64,000 bases of DNA from positions 40,842 through 104,841 of the forward strand of contig DXBP01000050.1 in assembly GCA_019116445.1 (NCBI GenBank), written 5' to 3'. Both the position numbers and the translations under genes were made by a program. The notes under the pieces are model-generated. The model was not told where the DNA came from. It did no database searches and saw only the letters and a list, made by a program, of their open reading frames with translations. Origin of the DNA: Candidatus Gemmiger excrementigallinarum. GTDB lineage: Bacteria > Bacillota > Clostridia > Oscillospirales > Ruminococcaceae. Each line of letters starts with the position of its first letter. The first letter of the stretch is position 1. Below, one piece after another: positions 24,810-32,697 of this stretch.

Positions 24810-26292
24810 GTCTTTCTGGCTGGGCACGGCGGCTACCCTGGCTGCCGCGCTCGCCTTTTTGCTGCTGTACGAGTGGATCGTTTACAAGGTGCCGGTCACG
24901 CAGATTTATCTGCCGGCCAGCTCCTGGAGCGATGAGGTCGTTTACAGCAAGCAGCTGGCGGCGGTGGTACAGTACGGCGCCCCCCAGGGATATTTCGGAT
25001 TCAACGAGTCCCACGCCGACATCGGTACTTTTGCGGCCTGGGGCCCGGCCATTTTCTGGATGTATGCCATCCCCGGTTTTTTCTTCCGGGGGCAGAACGC
25101 CTTCATCTGGTGCAATCTGTTCTTTATGGTGGCGGGCTGGTTGGTTTTTGCCCGGGCTGCCCGTCTTAAAGTCTGGCAACAGGCGGCGTTTGCCGTGGTG
25201 CTGGCCTGCCTGAACGCCCCCATCCGGTACGTTTTTTCCGCCATGCAGGAACCGCTGCACTACGCGCTGGCCCTGGGAATCACCGGCACGGCGGTGCTGG
25301 TGCGCCGGACCGGGCGCAAGCCGGCCTGGGCAGCCCTGTGTGTGCTCTGTGCCGCAGCCACCCTGGCCCGGCCCTACAACGCGGTGTACTGGCTGTATCC
25401 GCTGGTGCTGGCCTGGCCGCACCGGCGTGCACTGCTGCGCTGCGCGGCGGGGGCGGTGGCTTCGCTGGCTGCCACGCTGGTGCTGATGTCCAAGTTCTAC
25501 GCCCCCTACTTTTTTACCAACGTGGATACCGCCCCGCTGGGGATGCTGGCCCGTTTGCAGGTGTTTTCGGCGGTGCGCTATACGGCCGATAAGCTGGTGA
25601 CTGCGTTCACCCAGGTGGGGCAGGAGATCGCCGGCGCATTGCGGGGTGAGGGCGGCGGATACTATCTGGCCTTTTTCCTGCTGCTGGCGGTGACGGTGGT
25701 CTGCCTTGTGTGGGACCGGTATCACCGCCGGCCGGTGTTCTGGAAGGGCTGCGCGCTGGCTGCGGCGGTGGTGATTTACTTTGCTCTTATGGTAATGTAC
25801 CGCACTACCGAAGCCTCCCGCCATACGCTGGTGCTGGATGTGCTGCTGCTGGCGGCGCTGGTGCTGGAATCTCCGGTGCCGTCGGTGGGGACCGCGGCGG
25901 GTGCCGTGGCGCTGACGCTGGCGGGCATCCTGGGGTTGACGGCCAACGGCGGATTTGGTGTGCCGGTCTGGCACGAGGGCATTGCCGGAGAGAGTGCGGC
26001 TTTGCAGGCGGTGCTCGCCGCCAGCCAGGCCGAGGTGACCGATGAGGACCCCTGGGAGCATACCGTCGCCTATTCTTTCGGGGACGGTGCCCATGTGGGG
26101 ATGCTGTACGCTGTGCCGGACGGGATGGGACTTCAGTTTGACGAAGCCGCCTACCTGGAGGACGAGGAACACGCCATTCAATCGCGCTATATGATGACTT
26201 CTTCCGGCAGTGCCGTAGAGCAGCGTCTGCTGGAAGAAGGCTGGACGCTGCTGTACCAAGGGCAGTATTGTACCGTGTACGAGCGGGGATAA
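24799..26292 (+). CDS. GT-C-like polytopic membrane glycosyltransferase, paralogue 1
   Basis: 497 residues from ATG 24799, overlapping the transaminase by 11 bases. A long hydrophobic protein of roughly 10-12 membrane helices. After the first helix comes an extracytoplasmic loop with an acidic pair (SWSDEVVYSKQL) and PQGYFGFNESHADIG, where GT-C enzymes carry the metal-binding acidic motif. The C-terminal 110 residues form a soluble extracytoplasmic tail (AVPDGMGLQFDEAAYLEDEE). Two paralogues follow at 26854 and 28466. GT-C enzymes use lipid-phosphate sugar donors outside the membrane; donor and acceptor here are inferred from neighbours. Confidence 0.65.
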   Translation: MRNKSFWLGTAATLAAALAFLLLYEWIVYKVPVTQIYLPASSWSDEVVYSKQLAAVVQYGAPQGYFGFNESHADIGTFAAWGPAIFWMYAIPGFFFRGQNAFIWCNLFFMVAGWLVFARAARLKVWQQAAFAVVLACLNAPIRYVFSAMQEPLHYALALGITGTAVLVRRTGRKPAWAALCVLCAAATLARPYNAVYWLYPLVLAWPHRRALLRCAAGAVASLAATLVLMSKFYAPYFFTNVDTAPLGMLARLQVFSAVRYTADKLVTAFTQVGQEIAGALRGEGGGYYLAFFLLLAVTVVCLVWDRYHRRPVFWKGCALAAAVVIYFALMVMYRTTEASRHTLVLDVLLLAALVLESPVPSVGTAAGAVALTLAGILGLTANGGFGVPVWHEGIAGESAALQAVLAASQAEVTDEDPWEHTVAYSFGDGAHVGMLYAVPDGMGLQFDEAAYLEDEEHAIQSRYMMTSSGSAVEQRLLEEGWTLLYQGQYCTVYERG

Positions 26293-26308
26293 GAGAGGAC
26301 TGAAACCT

Positions 26309-26860
26309 ATGCAAGAACTTCCGATCCTTACCGGGCGGCTGGTGGTGCTGCGCCCCATCACCGACGGGGATACCGACTGTATCGTGGCCTGGCGCAACAC
26401 ACCGTCGGTGATGCAGAATTTTATCTTCCGCGAACCGTTTACGCCGGAAATGCACCGTCACTGGCTGGCCACCAAGGTGGCCACGGGTCAAGTGGTGCAG
26501 TATATCATTGAAGATAAGGCCACCGGGCAGGCGGTGGGGTCTGTGTATTACCGGGATGTGGACCAGGCGAACCACAGTGCCGAGTACGGTATTTTCATCG
26601 GGGAACCCGCGGCCCGCGGCAAGGGCTTCGGTACCGAAACCGCCCGCCTTTTCACGCAGTTCGGATTTGAAACGCTGGGTCTGCACCGCATCAGCCTGCG
26701 TTTGCTGGCAGAAAATCTGCCGGCCCGCCGCAGCTACGAGAAAGCCGGTTTTGTGCTGGAAGGGACTTTCCATGACATGGTAGTGCTGGATGGGCGCTAC
26801 CGGGATGTTGTGTTTATGGCCAAACTGGCGGGGGCAGAGCCGGGAGAGTCGGTATGCTGA
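26309..26860 (+). CDS. GNAT-family N-acetyltransferase, RimJ/RimL type
   Basis: 183 residues, GAGAGGACTG upstream. GCN5-related acyltransferase: N-terminal strand GRLVVLRPITDGD, then EYGIFIGEPAARGKGFGTET as the acetyl-CoA pyrophosphate loop (R-G-K-G-F-G), then LHRISLRLLAENLPARRSYEKAGF typical of the RimL branch. In general these acetylate protein N-termini, but the same branch includes nucleotide-amino-sugar acetyltransferases such as PseH. Since it lies inside an operon led by a sugar 4-transaminase, N-acetylation of the resulting amino sugar is the best reading (inference). Its end overlaps the next gene by 7 bases. Confidence 0.82.
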   Translation: MQELPILTGRLVVLRPITDGDTDCIVAWRNTPSVMQNFIFREPFTPEMHRHWLATKVATGQVVQYIIEDKATGQAVGSVYYRDVDQANHSAEYGIFIGEPAARGKGFGTETARLFTQFGFETLGLHRISLRLLAENLPARRSYEKAGFVLEGTFHDMVVLDGRYRDVVFMAKLAGAEPGESVC

Positions 26861-28398
26861 TCGTGTGGAAAAACAAGAGGATACGCCGCTGCCAGGCATG
26901 GCTGCAAAAGACCCCCAATGCGCTGTTCTGCGTTTTGGGGGCAGTCCTGTTTTTGCTGGTGTTTTATTCCCTGGCCTACCGCACACCGCTGAATCAGGTG
27001 TGGATGGCTCCCAACATGGACAATGACGAGGTCATCTACAACCGGCAGGTGGTCAGCGTGCTGACTCACGGCGGGCCGCAGGGATATTTCGGCTATCAGG
27101 AAACCCACGCCGATATCGGCCGTTACGGGACCTGGGGACCGTTCCTCATCTGGATGTATGCGCTGCCCGGTTTTTTGTTCGGCAGCAGCGTGAATACGGT
27201 ATTCTGGTGTAACCTGTTTTTCACCATTGTGGGCATGGCACTGTTCGTGCGCGCGGCCCGGCTGCAGATCTGGCAGCAGATGGTCTGCGGGCTTACGCTG
27301 GTCTGCCTGTGGCTGCCGTTGAGCCTGGTGTTCTGCGGCTCCTCTGAGGCACTGCACTATGCCCTGGCTCTGGTCATTGTGGGCAGTTCCACGGCGCTGC
27401 TGCGCCGGTATCACCGTGGCTGGTTTTGTGTGGCGGTGGCGGCCTGTGCGCTGGAAACGGTTTTTCGCCCCTATGCGTTGCTGTTCTGGGCGTTTCCGCT
27501 GGCAGCGCTGTGGCAGGGGCCCCGGCGCCACCGCGCAATTTGCGGCGCGGCTGCGGCGGGCAGCTTTGTGCTGGCACTGTTCTCCATGACCAAACTGTCG
27601 GCGCCCTATTTCAGCGGCGGCGGAATGGATTTTGGGGGCGTGCAGCGTCTGTTGTCCGGTGACGTGGCAGGAGCCATCAGTTACGAGTGGGAGCGTGCCG
27701 GTAAAGAACTGCAGACGGCCTGGAGCAGCATCCTGCCTACGCTGCAGGGGGACCCTCAATATGTGGGTACGGGATGCCTGATCTTTTTGGTGATGGTGCT
27801 GGTCACGGTGGGGTGCCTTGTCTATGACATCCGCCGCGGCCGCCCGTACCGCTTCAAGGTCTGTGCGCTGATTTGCGCCGGGGTTGTTGCCCTGGTGCTG
27901 GTATTTATGTACAACATCGCGCCGCGGCATCTGGCGTTGCTGTGTATGCTGATGCTGGGGGCCGTTACGGTGGAAAATGCCCGCCAGGCGTTGGTGTATC
28001 TGCCGGTGATGATGATTTTGCTGCTGCCGATGAATGCCCAGCGCAGCAGCCTGTCCAGCTGGTTCCCCGAGATGGGTGACCAGATCACGGCGGTGGAAAC
28101 TGCCCTGACCGAGAGTGTGCAGGCGCGGGAAAGCGACGATCCCTGGGATTATACGCTGGCCTACGCCTATGACGACGATGTGTTCCATGGGTATCTGTAT
28201 GCTGTACCGGCAGGTATGGGCATTGAATTCGACTGGAATACCTACCTGGCCGACGAGAACCAGCCCATCTATTCCCGGTATGCCATGGTGAACCACGGCA
28301 CCGATGCGGAGGCCCGCCTGCTGGCAGACGGCTGGCAGGAGCTGGTTTCCACAGAAGCGCTGGTTGTGTATGAACGTCCGGACACGGAAAAATCCTGA
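26854..28398 (+). CDS. GT-C-like polytopic membrane glycosyltransferase, paralogue 2
   Basis: 514 residues. Same architecture as the gene at 24799: first membrane helix (30-48), external loop with NMDNDEVIYNRQVVSVL and PQGYFGYQETHADIG, about ten further helices, then an extracytoplasmic tail. The acidic Asp-Glu of the loop is the candidate GT-C metal site. Its last 36 codons are almost identical at DNA level to those of the third paralogue (see repeat), whereas the bodies of the two genes differ clearly. It starts inside the GNAT gene, pointing to translational coupling. Confidence 0.65.
   Translation: MLIVWKNKRIRRCQAWLQKTPNALFCVLGAVLFLLVFYSLAYRTPLNQVWMAPNMDNDEVIYNRQVVSVLTHGGPQGYFGYQETHADIGRYGTWGPFLIWMYALPGFLFGSSVNTVFWCNLFFTIVGMALFVRAARLQIWQQMVCGLTLVCLWLPLSLVFCGSSEALHYALALVIVGSSTALLRRYHRGWFCVAVAACALETVFRPYALLFWAFPLAALWQGPRRHRAICGAAAAGSFVLALFSMTKLSAPYFSGGGMDFGGVQRLLSGDVAGAISYEWERAGKELQTAWSSILPTLQGDPQYVGTGCLIFLVMVLVTVGCLVYDIRRGRPYRFKVCALICAGVVALVLVFMYNIAPRHLALLCMLMLGAVTVENARQALVYLPVMMILLLPMNAQRSSLSSWFPEMGDQITAVETALTESVQARESDDPWDYTLAYAYDDDVFHGYLYAVPAGMGIEFDWNTYLADENQPIYSRYAMVNHGTDAEARLLADGWQELVSTEALVVYERPDTEKS
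28272..28382 (+). repeat. 111-bp near-identical repeat, copy 1 (3' end of GT-C paralogue 2)
   Basis: Matches 29878-29988 at 110 of 111 positions (only 28341 G versus 29947 A). It encodes the C-terminal end of the proteins (from SRYAMVNHGTDAEARLLADG to YERP). The sequence on both sides diverges, so this is a local copy event such as gene conversion, not a whole-gene duplication. Confidence 0.95.
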
Positions 28399-28465
28399 CT
28401 TTGGGTATATCTTTCAGAGGAAAAGAAAGACTTTTGACATACTTCAGGCGTAGTGGGGTGTAAAG

Positions 28466-30001
28466 ATGAGATCCATAGCTTGGAAAGAAGCATGGAAAAA
28501 ATATGTTGCGTTACGGATCTTGGGGTGCCTTGCCTGTGCCGCCTTGTTTTTGTTGGTGGTCTATGGGGTGATTTACCATGACAGCGACCTGTGGCACTAC
28601 TGGATGCCTATCAGTATTACCGACGATGAGGTAATGTATAACCGGCAGCTGGTCGGGGTACTGGCCGAAGGTCAGCCCCACGGGTATTTCGGTTATAACG
28701 AAACCCACGCTGCCGTGGGGCGCTTCAGCGTATGGGGACCGGTTCTCATTTATTTGTATGCCCTGCCGGGGTTGCTGGTGGGAGCCGGTGTCAATACCAT
28801 GCTCTGGTGCAATGTCTTGTTCGCCCTGTTCGGTTGGACCGTCTTTGTGGTAGGCACCCGCATTTCCTGGAAGAAACAGCTGGCTTTCGCCGTTGGACTG
28901 CTCTGTCTTTGGTTCCCGCTGCGGCAAGTCTATACCGGTATGACCGAGGTGTTTCAATATACCTGCATCCTGGTCATTCTGGGGTCAGCAGCGGCGCTGC
29001 AAAGAAATTTTTCCGTGAAATGGTATCTGCTTTTGGTGGCGGCCTGTGCCATGACGACGCTGACACGGGCCTATACAGGTTTGTTCTGGCTGTTTCCCAT
29101 CCTGCTGCTGTGGAAAAAAAGGCGGCCCTGGGCGGCAGCCAGTGTCGGACTGGCGGCTGCATCCATGTTGGGATACCTGGCGATCTCTAAAGTTTTCTGC
29201 TCGCCCTATTTTTCTGACGGTGGGGTCGATTATTCTGCCGCCAAGCTGGTTTTGCAGGGGAAAATCGGGCAGGCAGTGATGTATGAGATCCAGTATATCG
29301 CCAAGGAACTTTCCACCCTGTGGGAACTCTATGTCCGCCCCACACTGACGGGCAATCCCCAGGATCAGGGCCGGGCAATTCTGACAACAGCGGCACTGGT
29401 CGGGGTGACAATTTTGTGTTTGGTGCTGGATGCCCGGAAAAAACGCGCGGTCTTTTGCAAAGCGATGGCGCTGTTTTGTGTGGCAGCCAGTCTGGCATTG
29501 CTGTTCAGTGTATATGATGTAGGAACGCTGCATCGGCATTGCGCCATGCTCAACCTGCTGCTTCTGGCGGTGCTGGTGTATGAGGAACGGTGGCGAACGG
29601 CGCTGCATCTTCCAGTGCTGTTGGTACTGCTCCCCATGAATTTCAACCCCGGCAATCTGCCTACCTATCGTCCGGACATTGACGAGCAGATTCAGATGGT
29701 GCGCACGGCGCTGGTCCAGGACCAGGAAAGTGACAGAAGTTCTGACCCATGGGACTCCACCCTGGCCTATGCCTACGCCGACGGCGTGTTCCACGGATTT
29801 TTGTATTCTGTGCCGGAGGGCATGGGCATCCAGTTTGACCGCAACACCTATATTGCGGATGAAACACAGCCGATTCGTTCCCGGTATGCCATGGTGAACC
29901 ACGGCACCGATGCGGAGGCCCGCCTGCTGGCAGACGGCTGGCAGGAACTGGTTTCCACAGAAGCGCTGGTTGTGTATGAACGTCCGGAAGTGCAACAGTA
30001 A
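28466..30001 (+). CDS. GT-C-like polytopic membrane glycosyltransferase, paralogue 3
   Basis: 511 residues, GGGGTG upstream of ATG. Third paralogue: external loop SITDDEVMYNRQLVGVL and PHGYFGYNETHAAVG, about ten or more helices, and a soluble C-terminal tail identical over its last 36 residues to paralogue 2. Base use is less GC-rich than its neighbours (more TTT, TTG, GGT codons), which may mean a different origin. A 67-base gap with a TTGACA at 28434 precedes it, but I find no good -10 at the right distance, so it probably shares the operon promoter. Confidence 0.65.
   Translation: MRSIAWKEAWKKYVALRILGCLACAALFLLVVYGVIYHDSDLWHYWMPISITDDEVMYNRQLVGVLAEGQPHGYFGYNETHAAVGRFSVWGPVLIYLYALPGLLVGAGVNTMLWCNVLFALFGWTVFVVGTRISWKKQLAFAVGLLCLWFPLRQVYTGMTEVFQYTCILVILGSAAALQRNFSVKWYLLLVAACAMTTLTRAYTGLFWLFPILLLWKKRRPWAAASVGLAAASMLGYLAISKVFCSPYFSDGGVDYSAAKLVLQGKIGQAVMYEIQYIAKELSTLWELYVRPTLTGNPQDQGRAILTTAALVGVTILCLVLDARKKRAVFCKAMALFCVAASLALLFSVYDVGTLHRHCAMLNLLLLAVLVYEERWRTALHLPVLLVLLPMNFNPGNLPTYRPDIDEQIQMVRTALVQDQESDRSSDPWDSTLAYAYADGVFHGFLYSVPEGMGIQFDRNTYIADETQPIRSRYAMVNHGTDAEARLLADGWQELVSTEALVVYERPEVQQ
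29878..29988 (+). repeat. 111-bp near-identical repeat, copy 2 (3' end of GT-C paralogue 3)
   Basis: Second copy of the repeat at 28272-28382, offset 1606 bases, same orientation and reading frame. Confidence 0.95.
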
Positions 30002-30018
30002 AAGAGGGGGACAATAGC

Positions 30019-30960
30019 ATGCAGAAAATATCCTATGTGATTCCGTGTTATCGTTCGGAGCACACCCTGGAAGGGGTGGTGGCGGAGGTCACCGCTACGA
30101 TGCAGGGGATGCCGCAGTATGACTACGAGATCGTGCTGGTCAATGACTGCTCGCCGGACGGTACGCTGGGCACCATCCGGCGGCTGGTGGCGGCGGATGC
30201 CCATGTGCAGGGGGTGGACCTGGCCCGCAATTTCGGCCAGCACGCCGCGTTGATGGCAGGCTTCCACCAGTGCACCGGCAACATCATCGTCTGCCTGGAT
30301 GACGACGGCCAGACCCCTGCCGACGAGGTGGGCAAGCTGCTGGAGAAGATCGAGGCCGGGTACGATGTGGTCTATGCCCGGTACGACAACAAACGGCAGG
30401 CTGGCTGGCGCAACCTGGGCAGCTGGGTCAACAGCAAAATGACTGAGATCATGCTGGGCAAACCGCCGGAACTGGTGGTGAACAGTTACTTCGCGGCGCG
30501 CCGTTTTGTGGTGGAGGAAATGCTGCGGTATGAGCACTGCTATCCCTATGTGATCGGCCTGGTACTGCGCACTACCAAGAATATCTGCAACGTGCCGGTG
30601 CATCACCGTGCCCGGGAGGAAGGCCGTTCCGGGTATACGCTGGGCAAACTGCTGGGGCTGTGGATGAACGGCTTTACCTCTTTTTCGGTCAAACCGCTGC
30701 GCATTGCAACCTACTTCGGCACACTGTCGGCAGCTGCCGGGTTCCTGTATATGATCTATATTGTTATCAACCACTTTACCCGGCATACGGCGCCGCTGGG
30801 GTGGGCGTCCACCACGGCGCTGCTGTTGCTGCTGGGTGGTGTTATCCTGGTGGTGCTGGGTCTTATCGGTGAGTATGTGGGCCGCATCTATATGTGTGCC
30901 AACGCCGCTCCCCAGTATGTGGCGCGGGAATATCTGCATCATGAGGAGGAATCCCGGTGA
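30019..30960 (+). CDS. Polyprenyl-phosphate glycosyltransferase, family GT2 (ArnC/GtrB-like)
   Basis: 313 residues, AGAGGGGG upstream of ATG. A GT-A catalytic domain (residues 1-225) with YVIPCYRSEHTLEGV, EIVLVNDCSPDGT, ARNFGQHAALMAGFHQ and the DXD site CLDDDGQTP, then two C-terminal membrane helices (about 232-255 and 262-285). This is the layout of DPM1/GtrB/ArnC enzymes, which move a sugar from a nucleotide to undecaprenyl phosphate at the inner membrane face. In this operon it probably loads the amino sugar made by the transaminase and acetyltransferase. Its stop overlaps the next start (GTGA). Confidence 0.92.
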   Translation: MQKISYVIPCYRSEHTLEGVVAEVTATMQGMPQYDYEIVLVNDCSPDGTLGTIRRLVAADAHVQGVDLARNFGQHAALMAGFHQCTGNIIVCLDDDGQTPADEVGKLLEKIEAGYDVVYARYDNKRQAGWRNLGSWVNSKMTEIMLGKPPELVVNSYFAARRFVVEEMLRYEHCYPYVIGLVLRTTKNICNVPVHHRAREEGRSGYTLGKLLGLWMNGFTSFSVKPLRIATYFGTLSAAAGFLYMIYIVINHFTRHTAPLGWASTTALLLLLGGVILVVLGLIGEYVGRIYMCANAAPQYVAREYLHHEEESR

Positions 30961-31316
30961 AACAGGCAAAATGGTTCCTGATCCTGCACATCTTTCTGGG
31001 CATCTATGCGTCCAGCAGTGTGTGCAGCAAACTGGCAGCACGGCAGCCTTTTCTCAGTGTGCCGTTCATCCTTCTGTACGGTGCCATGCTGCTGGCACTG
31101 GTGGTCTATGCGTTTGGTTGGCAGCAGGTCATCAAGCATCTGCCGCTGACCACCGCCTATGCCAATAAGGCCGTCACCGTGGTGTGGGGCATTTTGCTGG
31201 GCTTCCTGCTGTTTGGCGAAACTGTCACGCCGCGGCAGATTCTGGGCGCCATCGTCATCATCATCGGCATCGTGCTGTTTGTACGAGCCGACCACGAAGG
31301 GGAGGACCAGTCATGA
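30957..31316 (+). CDS. Small EamA/SMR-type four-helix membrane protein (ArnE/F-like flippase subunit 1)
   Basis: 119 residues, GTG start overlapping the glycosyltransferase stop, GAGGAGG upstream. Four membrane helices; the stretch LPLTTAYANKAVTVVWGILL and LLFGETVTPRQILGAIVII is typical of SMR/EamA half-transporters. ArnE and ArnF are the known small pair that flips undecaprenyl-phosphate-aminoarabinose. Being one of two such genes coupled to an ArnC-like enzyme, the same job for another lipid-linked sugar is likely. Confidence 0.78.
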   Translation: MKQAKWFLILHIFLGIYASSSVCSKLAARQPFLSVPFILLYGAMLLALVVYAFGWQQVIKHLPLTTAYANKAVTVVWGILLGFLLFGETVTPRQILGAIVIIIGIVLFVRADHEGEDQS

Positions 31317-31660
31317 CACAGGCACAACTTCCCTATGTACTGCTGTATCTCTGCAGTACCTTTCTGGCGTCGGTGTCCCAGGTGCTGCTGAAAAAAGCAG
31401 CCCTGCGGGAACACAAATCCCTGCTGGCCGAGTACACCGACTGGCGGGTCATCCTGGGCTATGGCCTGTTTGTGGGCTGTTCGTTGCTGACGATGCTGGC
31501 CTACAAGGGGGTACCCCTCAATGTGGGGCCGGTGCTGGAGGCTACCGGCTACCTGTACGTAACGATCTTCGGTGTCACCATCTTCCACGAGAAGATGAAT
31601 CCCAAAAAGATCGCGGCACTTGCCATCATCATTGCGGGTATCTTGATATACGCACTGTAA
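31313..31660 (+). CDS. Small EamA/SMR-type four-helix membrane protein (ArnE/F-like flippase subunit 2)
   Basis: 115 residues from ATG 31313 in a 4-base ATGA overlap with subunit 1, GGGGAGGA upstream. Four helices: LLYLCSTFLASVSQVLLKKA, ILGYGLFVGCSLLTMLAYKG, VGPVLEATGYLYVTIFGVTI and ALAIIIAGILIYAL. The sequence is distinct from subunit 1, as expected of a heteromeric pair. Last gene of the glycan operon; a terminator follows. Confidence 0.78.
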   Translation: MTQAQLPYVLLYLCSTFLASVSQVLLKKAALREHKSLLAEYTDWRVILGYGLFVGCSLLTMLAYKGVPLNVGPVLEATGYLYVTIFGVTIFHEKMNPKKIAALAIIIAGILIYAL

Positions 31661-31671
31661 TAAATGCAAAA

Positions 31672-31706
31672 GAAAATCCCCGGCGGATAAAACCGTCGGG
31701 GATTTT
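31672..31706. terminator. Bidirectional terminator between the glycan operon and PAP2 gene
   Basis: AAAATCCCCGGCGG pairs with CCGTCGGGGATTTT around ATAAAA, with T/A tracts on both sides. Confidence 0.85.
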
Positions 31707-31717
31707 GTATGGGCAGA

Positions 31718-32398
31718 TTACCACCATTCCGGCAGCCGCTGTTTGTGTGTGCGGCGGTGGAACGGCGAAGTTTCGGTCTGCAGCACGGTGGCGGCGTAAT
31801 CCAGCGCCAGGGCCAGCAGGATACCGAACACCACATCGATGACGCTGTGCTGTTTGAGCAGCATGGTCGAAAGAGTGATGGAAAGGCAAAGGATTGCGGC
31901 GGCAGGACGCATCCAGCGCCGGCCGGGCACATCAAAGCAATTGCAGCGGTAGTAGGCCAACATCAGGGTCACCGAGTTGAACACATGGATGGACGGGCAG
32001 ACGTTGGTGGGGGTATCGTGGCGATACAATGCGCGCACTGCTTCGGCAAAAAAGTCGGTGCCGGGTACGCTGTGGGGGCGCAGGGCCAACCCGTTGGGCA
32101 CTACCACATAGAACAGCAGAGAGAGTGTCATGCCGGCAAACAGCGGCAGACACAACCGCCAGAAATCCGCCCGGGGCGCCCGCCGCAGTATGTAGAACAG
32201 CGTGAAGGGAATCCACGGGAACCACATTACATAAGGGATGATGGCATATTTGCAGAAGGGGATCAGATCATCCAGATGGCAGTGCACCCACAGATCGGGT
32301 ACCACGATGGCCTTTTCCAGCAGACCGAAACATCCCAGATAAAACAATGCATACAGCGCCATAAAACCAATGGGATGACGCATACACCAGTTACGCAT
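31718..32398 (-). CDS. PAP2-superfamily membrane phosphatase
   Basis: 226 residues, GGAG seven bases before ATG. About six membrane helices. The phosphatase active site is spread over CPSIHVFNS (PSxH, general acid His) and KQHSVIDVVFG (Ser/Lys-x-His-x3-Asp). The variant PSIH resembles the sphingolipid/inositol-phosphorylceramide synthase branch of PAP2. Members remove phosphate from membrane lipids; beside a locus using undecaprenyl phosphate, recycling of undecaprenyl pyrophosphate or a lipid-headgroup role is possible. It has its own promoter and is convergent with the glycan operon. Confidence 0.85.
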   Translation of the reverse strand: MRNWCMRHPIGFMALYALFYLGCFGLLEKAIVVPDLWVHCHLDDLIPFCKYAIIPYVMWFPWIPFTLFYILRRAPRADFWRLCLPLFAGMTLSLLFYVVVPNGLALRPHSVPGTDFFAEAVRALYRHDTPTNVCPSIHVFNSVTLMLAYYRCNCFDVPGRRWMRPAAAILCLSITLSTMLLKQHSVIDVVFGILLALALDYAATVLQTETSPFHRRTHKQRLPEWW

Positions 32399-32449
32399 AG
32401 GAAACTCCTTTGTAAAGTAGATGGATTAACATACCTATGGCGATGTACC

Positions 32450-32479
32450 ATTATACGCCTGAAACCTCGACAAAAGCAA
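32450..32479 (-). promoter_or_regulatory. Promoter of the PAP2 gene
   Basis: Minus strand: TTGCTT (32479-32474), 18-bp spacer, TATAAT (32455-32450), 52 bases upstream of the start. Confidence 0.65.
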
Positions 32480-32634
32480 GCGGAAAAGCCGACAAGAAAA
32501 GATGGTTCGCTCTGACGGAATTTGTACGACTTGGCGATGCTATGGCATAAATAGGGCTTCTGTATACTATAACGACGCAGAATGGAAAAGCATTGCAACT
32601 TTTGTAAAATTTTTTGAAAAACTTTTGGGCAAGT
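32480..32634. other. Non-coding gap between PAP2 promoter and terminator of the 32698 gene
   Basis: Part of a 299-base stretch without a gene. It has a second minus-strand -10-like TATAGT at 32571-32566 without a well-placed -35 and an A/T-rich run at 32605-32630. Nothing else is supported. Confidence 0.4.
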
Positions 32635-32674
32635 AAAACCGCCCTGCTGTGCATCGAAGGCGGCAGCAGGGCGG
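32635..32674 (-). terminator. Terminator of the large membrane glycosyltransferase-like operon
   Basis: CCGCCCTGCTG pairs with CAGCAGGGCGG; on the minus strand it is followed by TTTTAC. Confidence 0.8.
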
Positions 32675-32697
32675 TAAATTTGCGCAGTGGAAAATGG

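Noticed and set aside
28399..28465. Internal promoter with TTGACA at 28434 before the third GT-C gene
   Set aside because: No acceptable -10 at 16-18 bp; only TGTAAA at 19 bp, so support is too weak.
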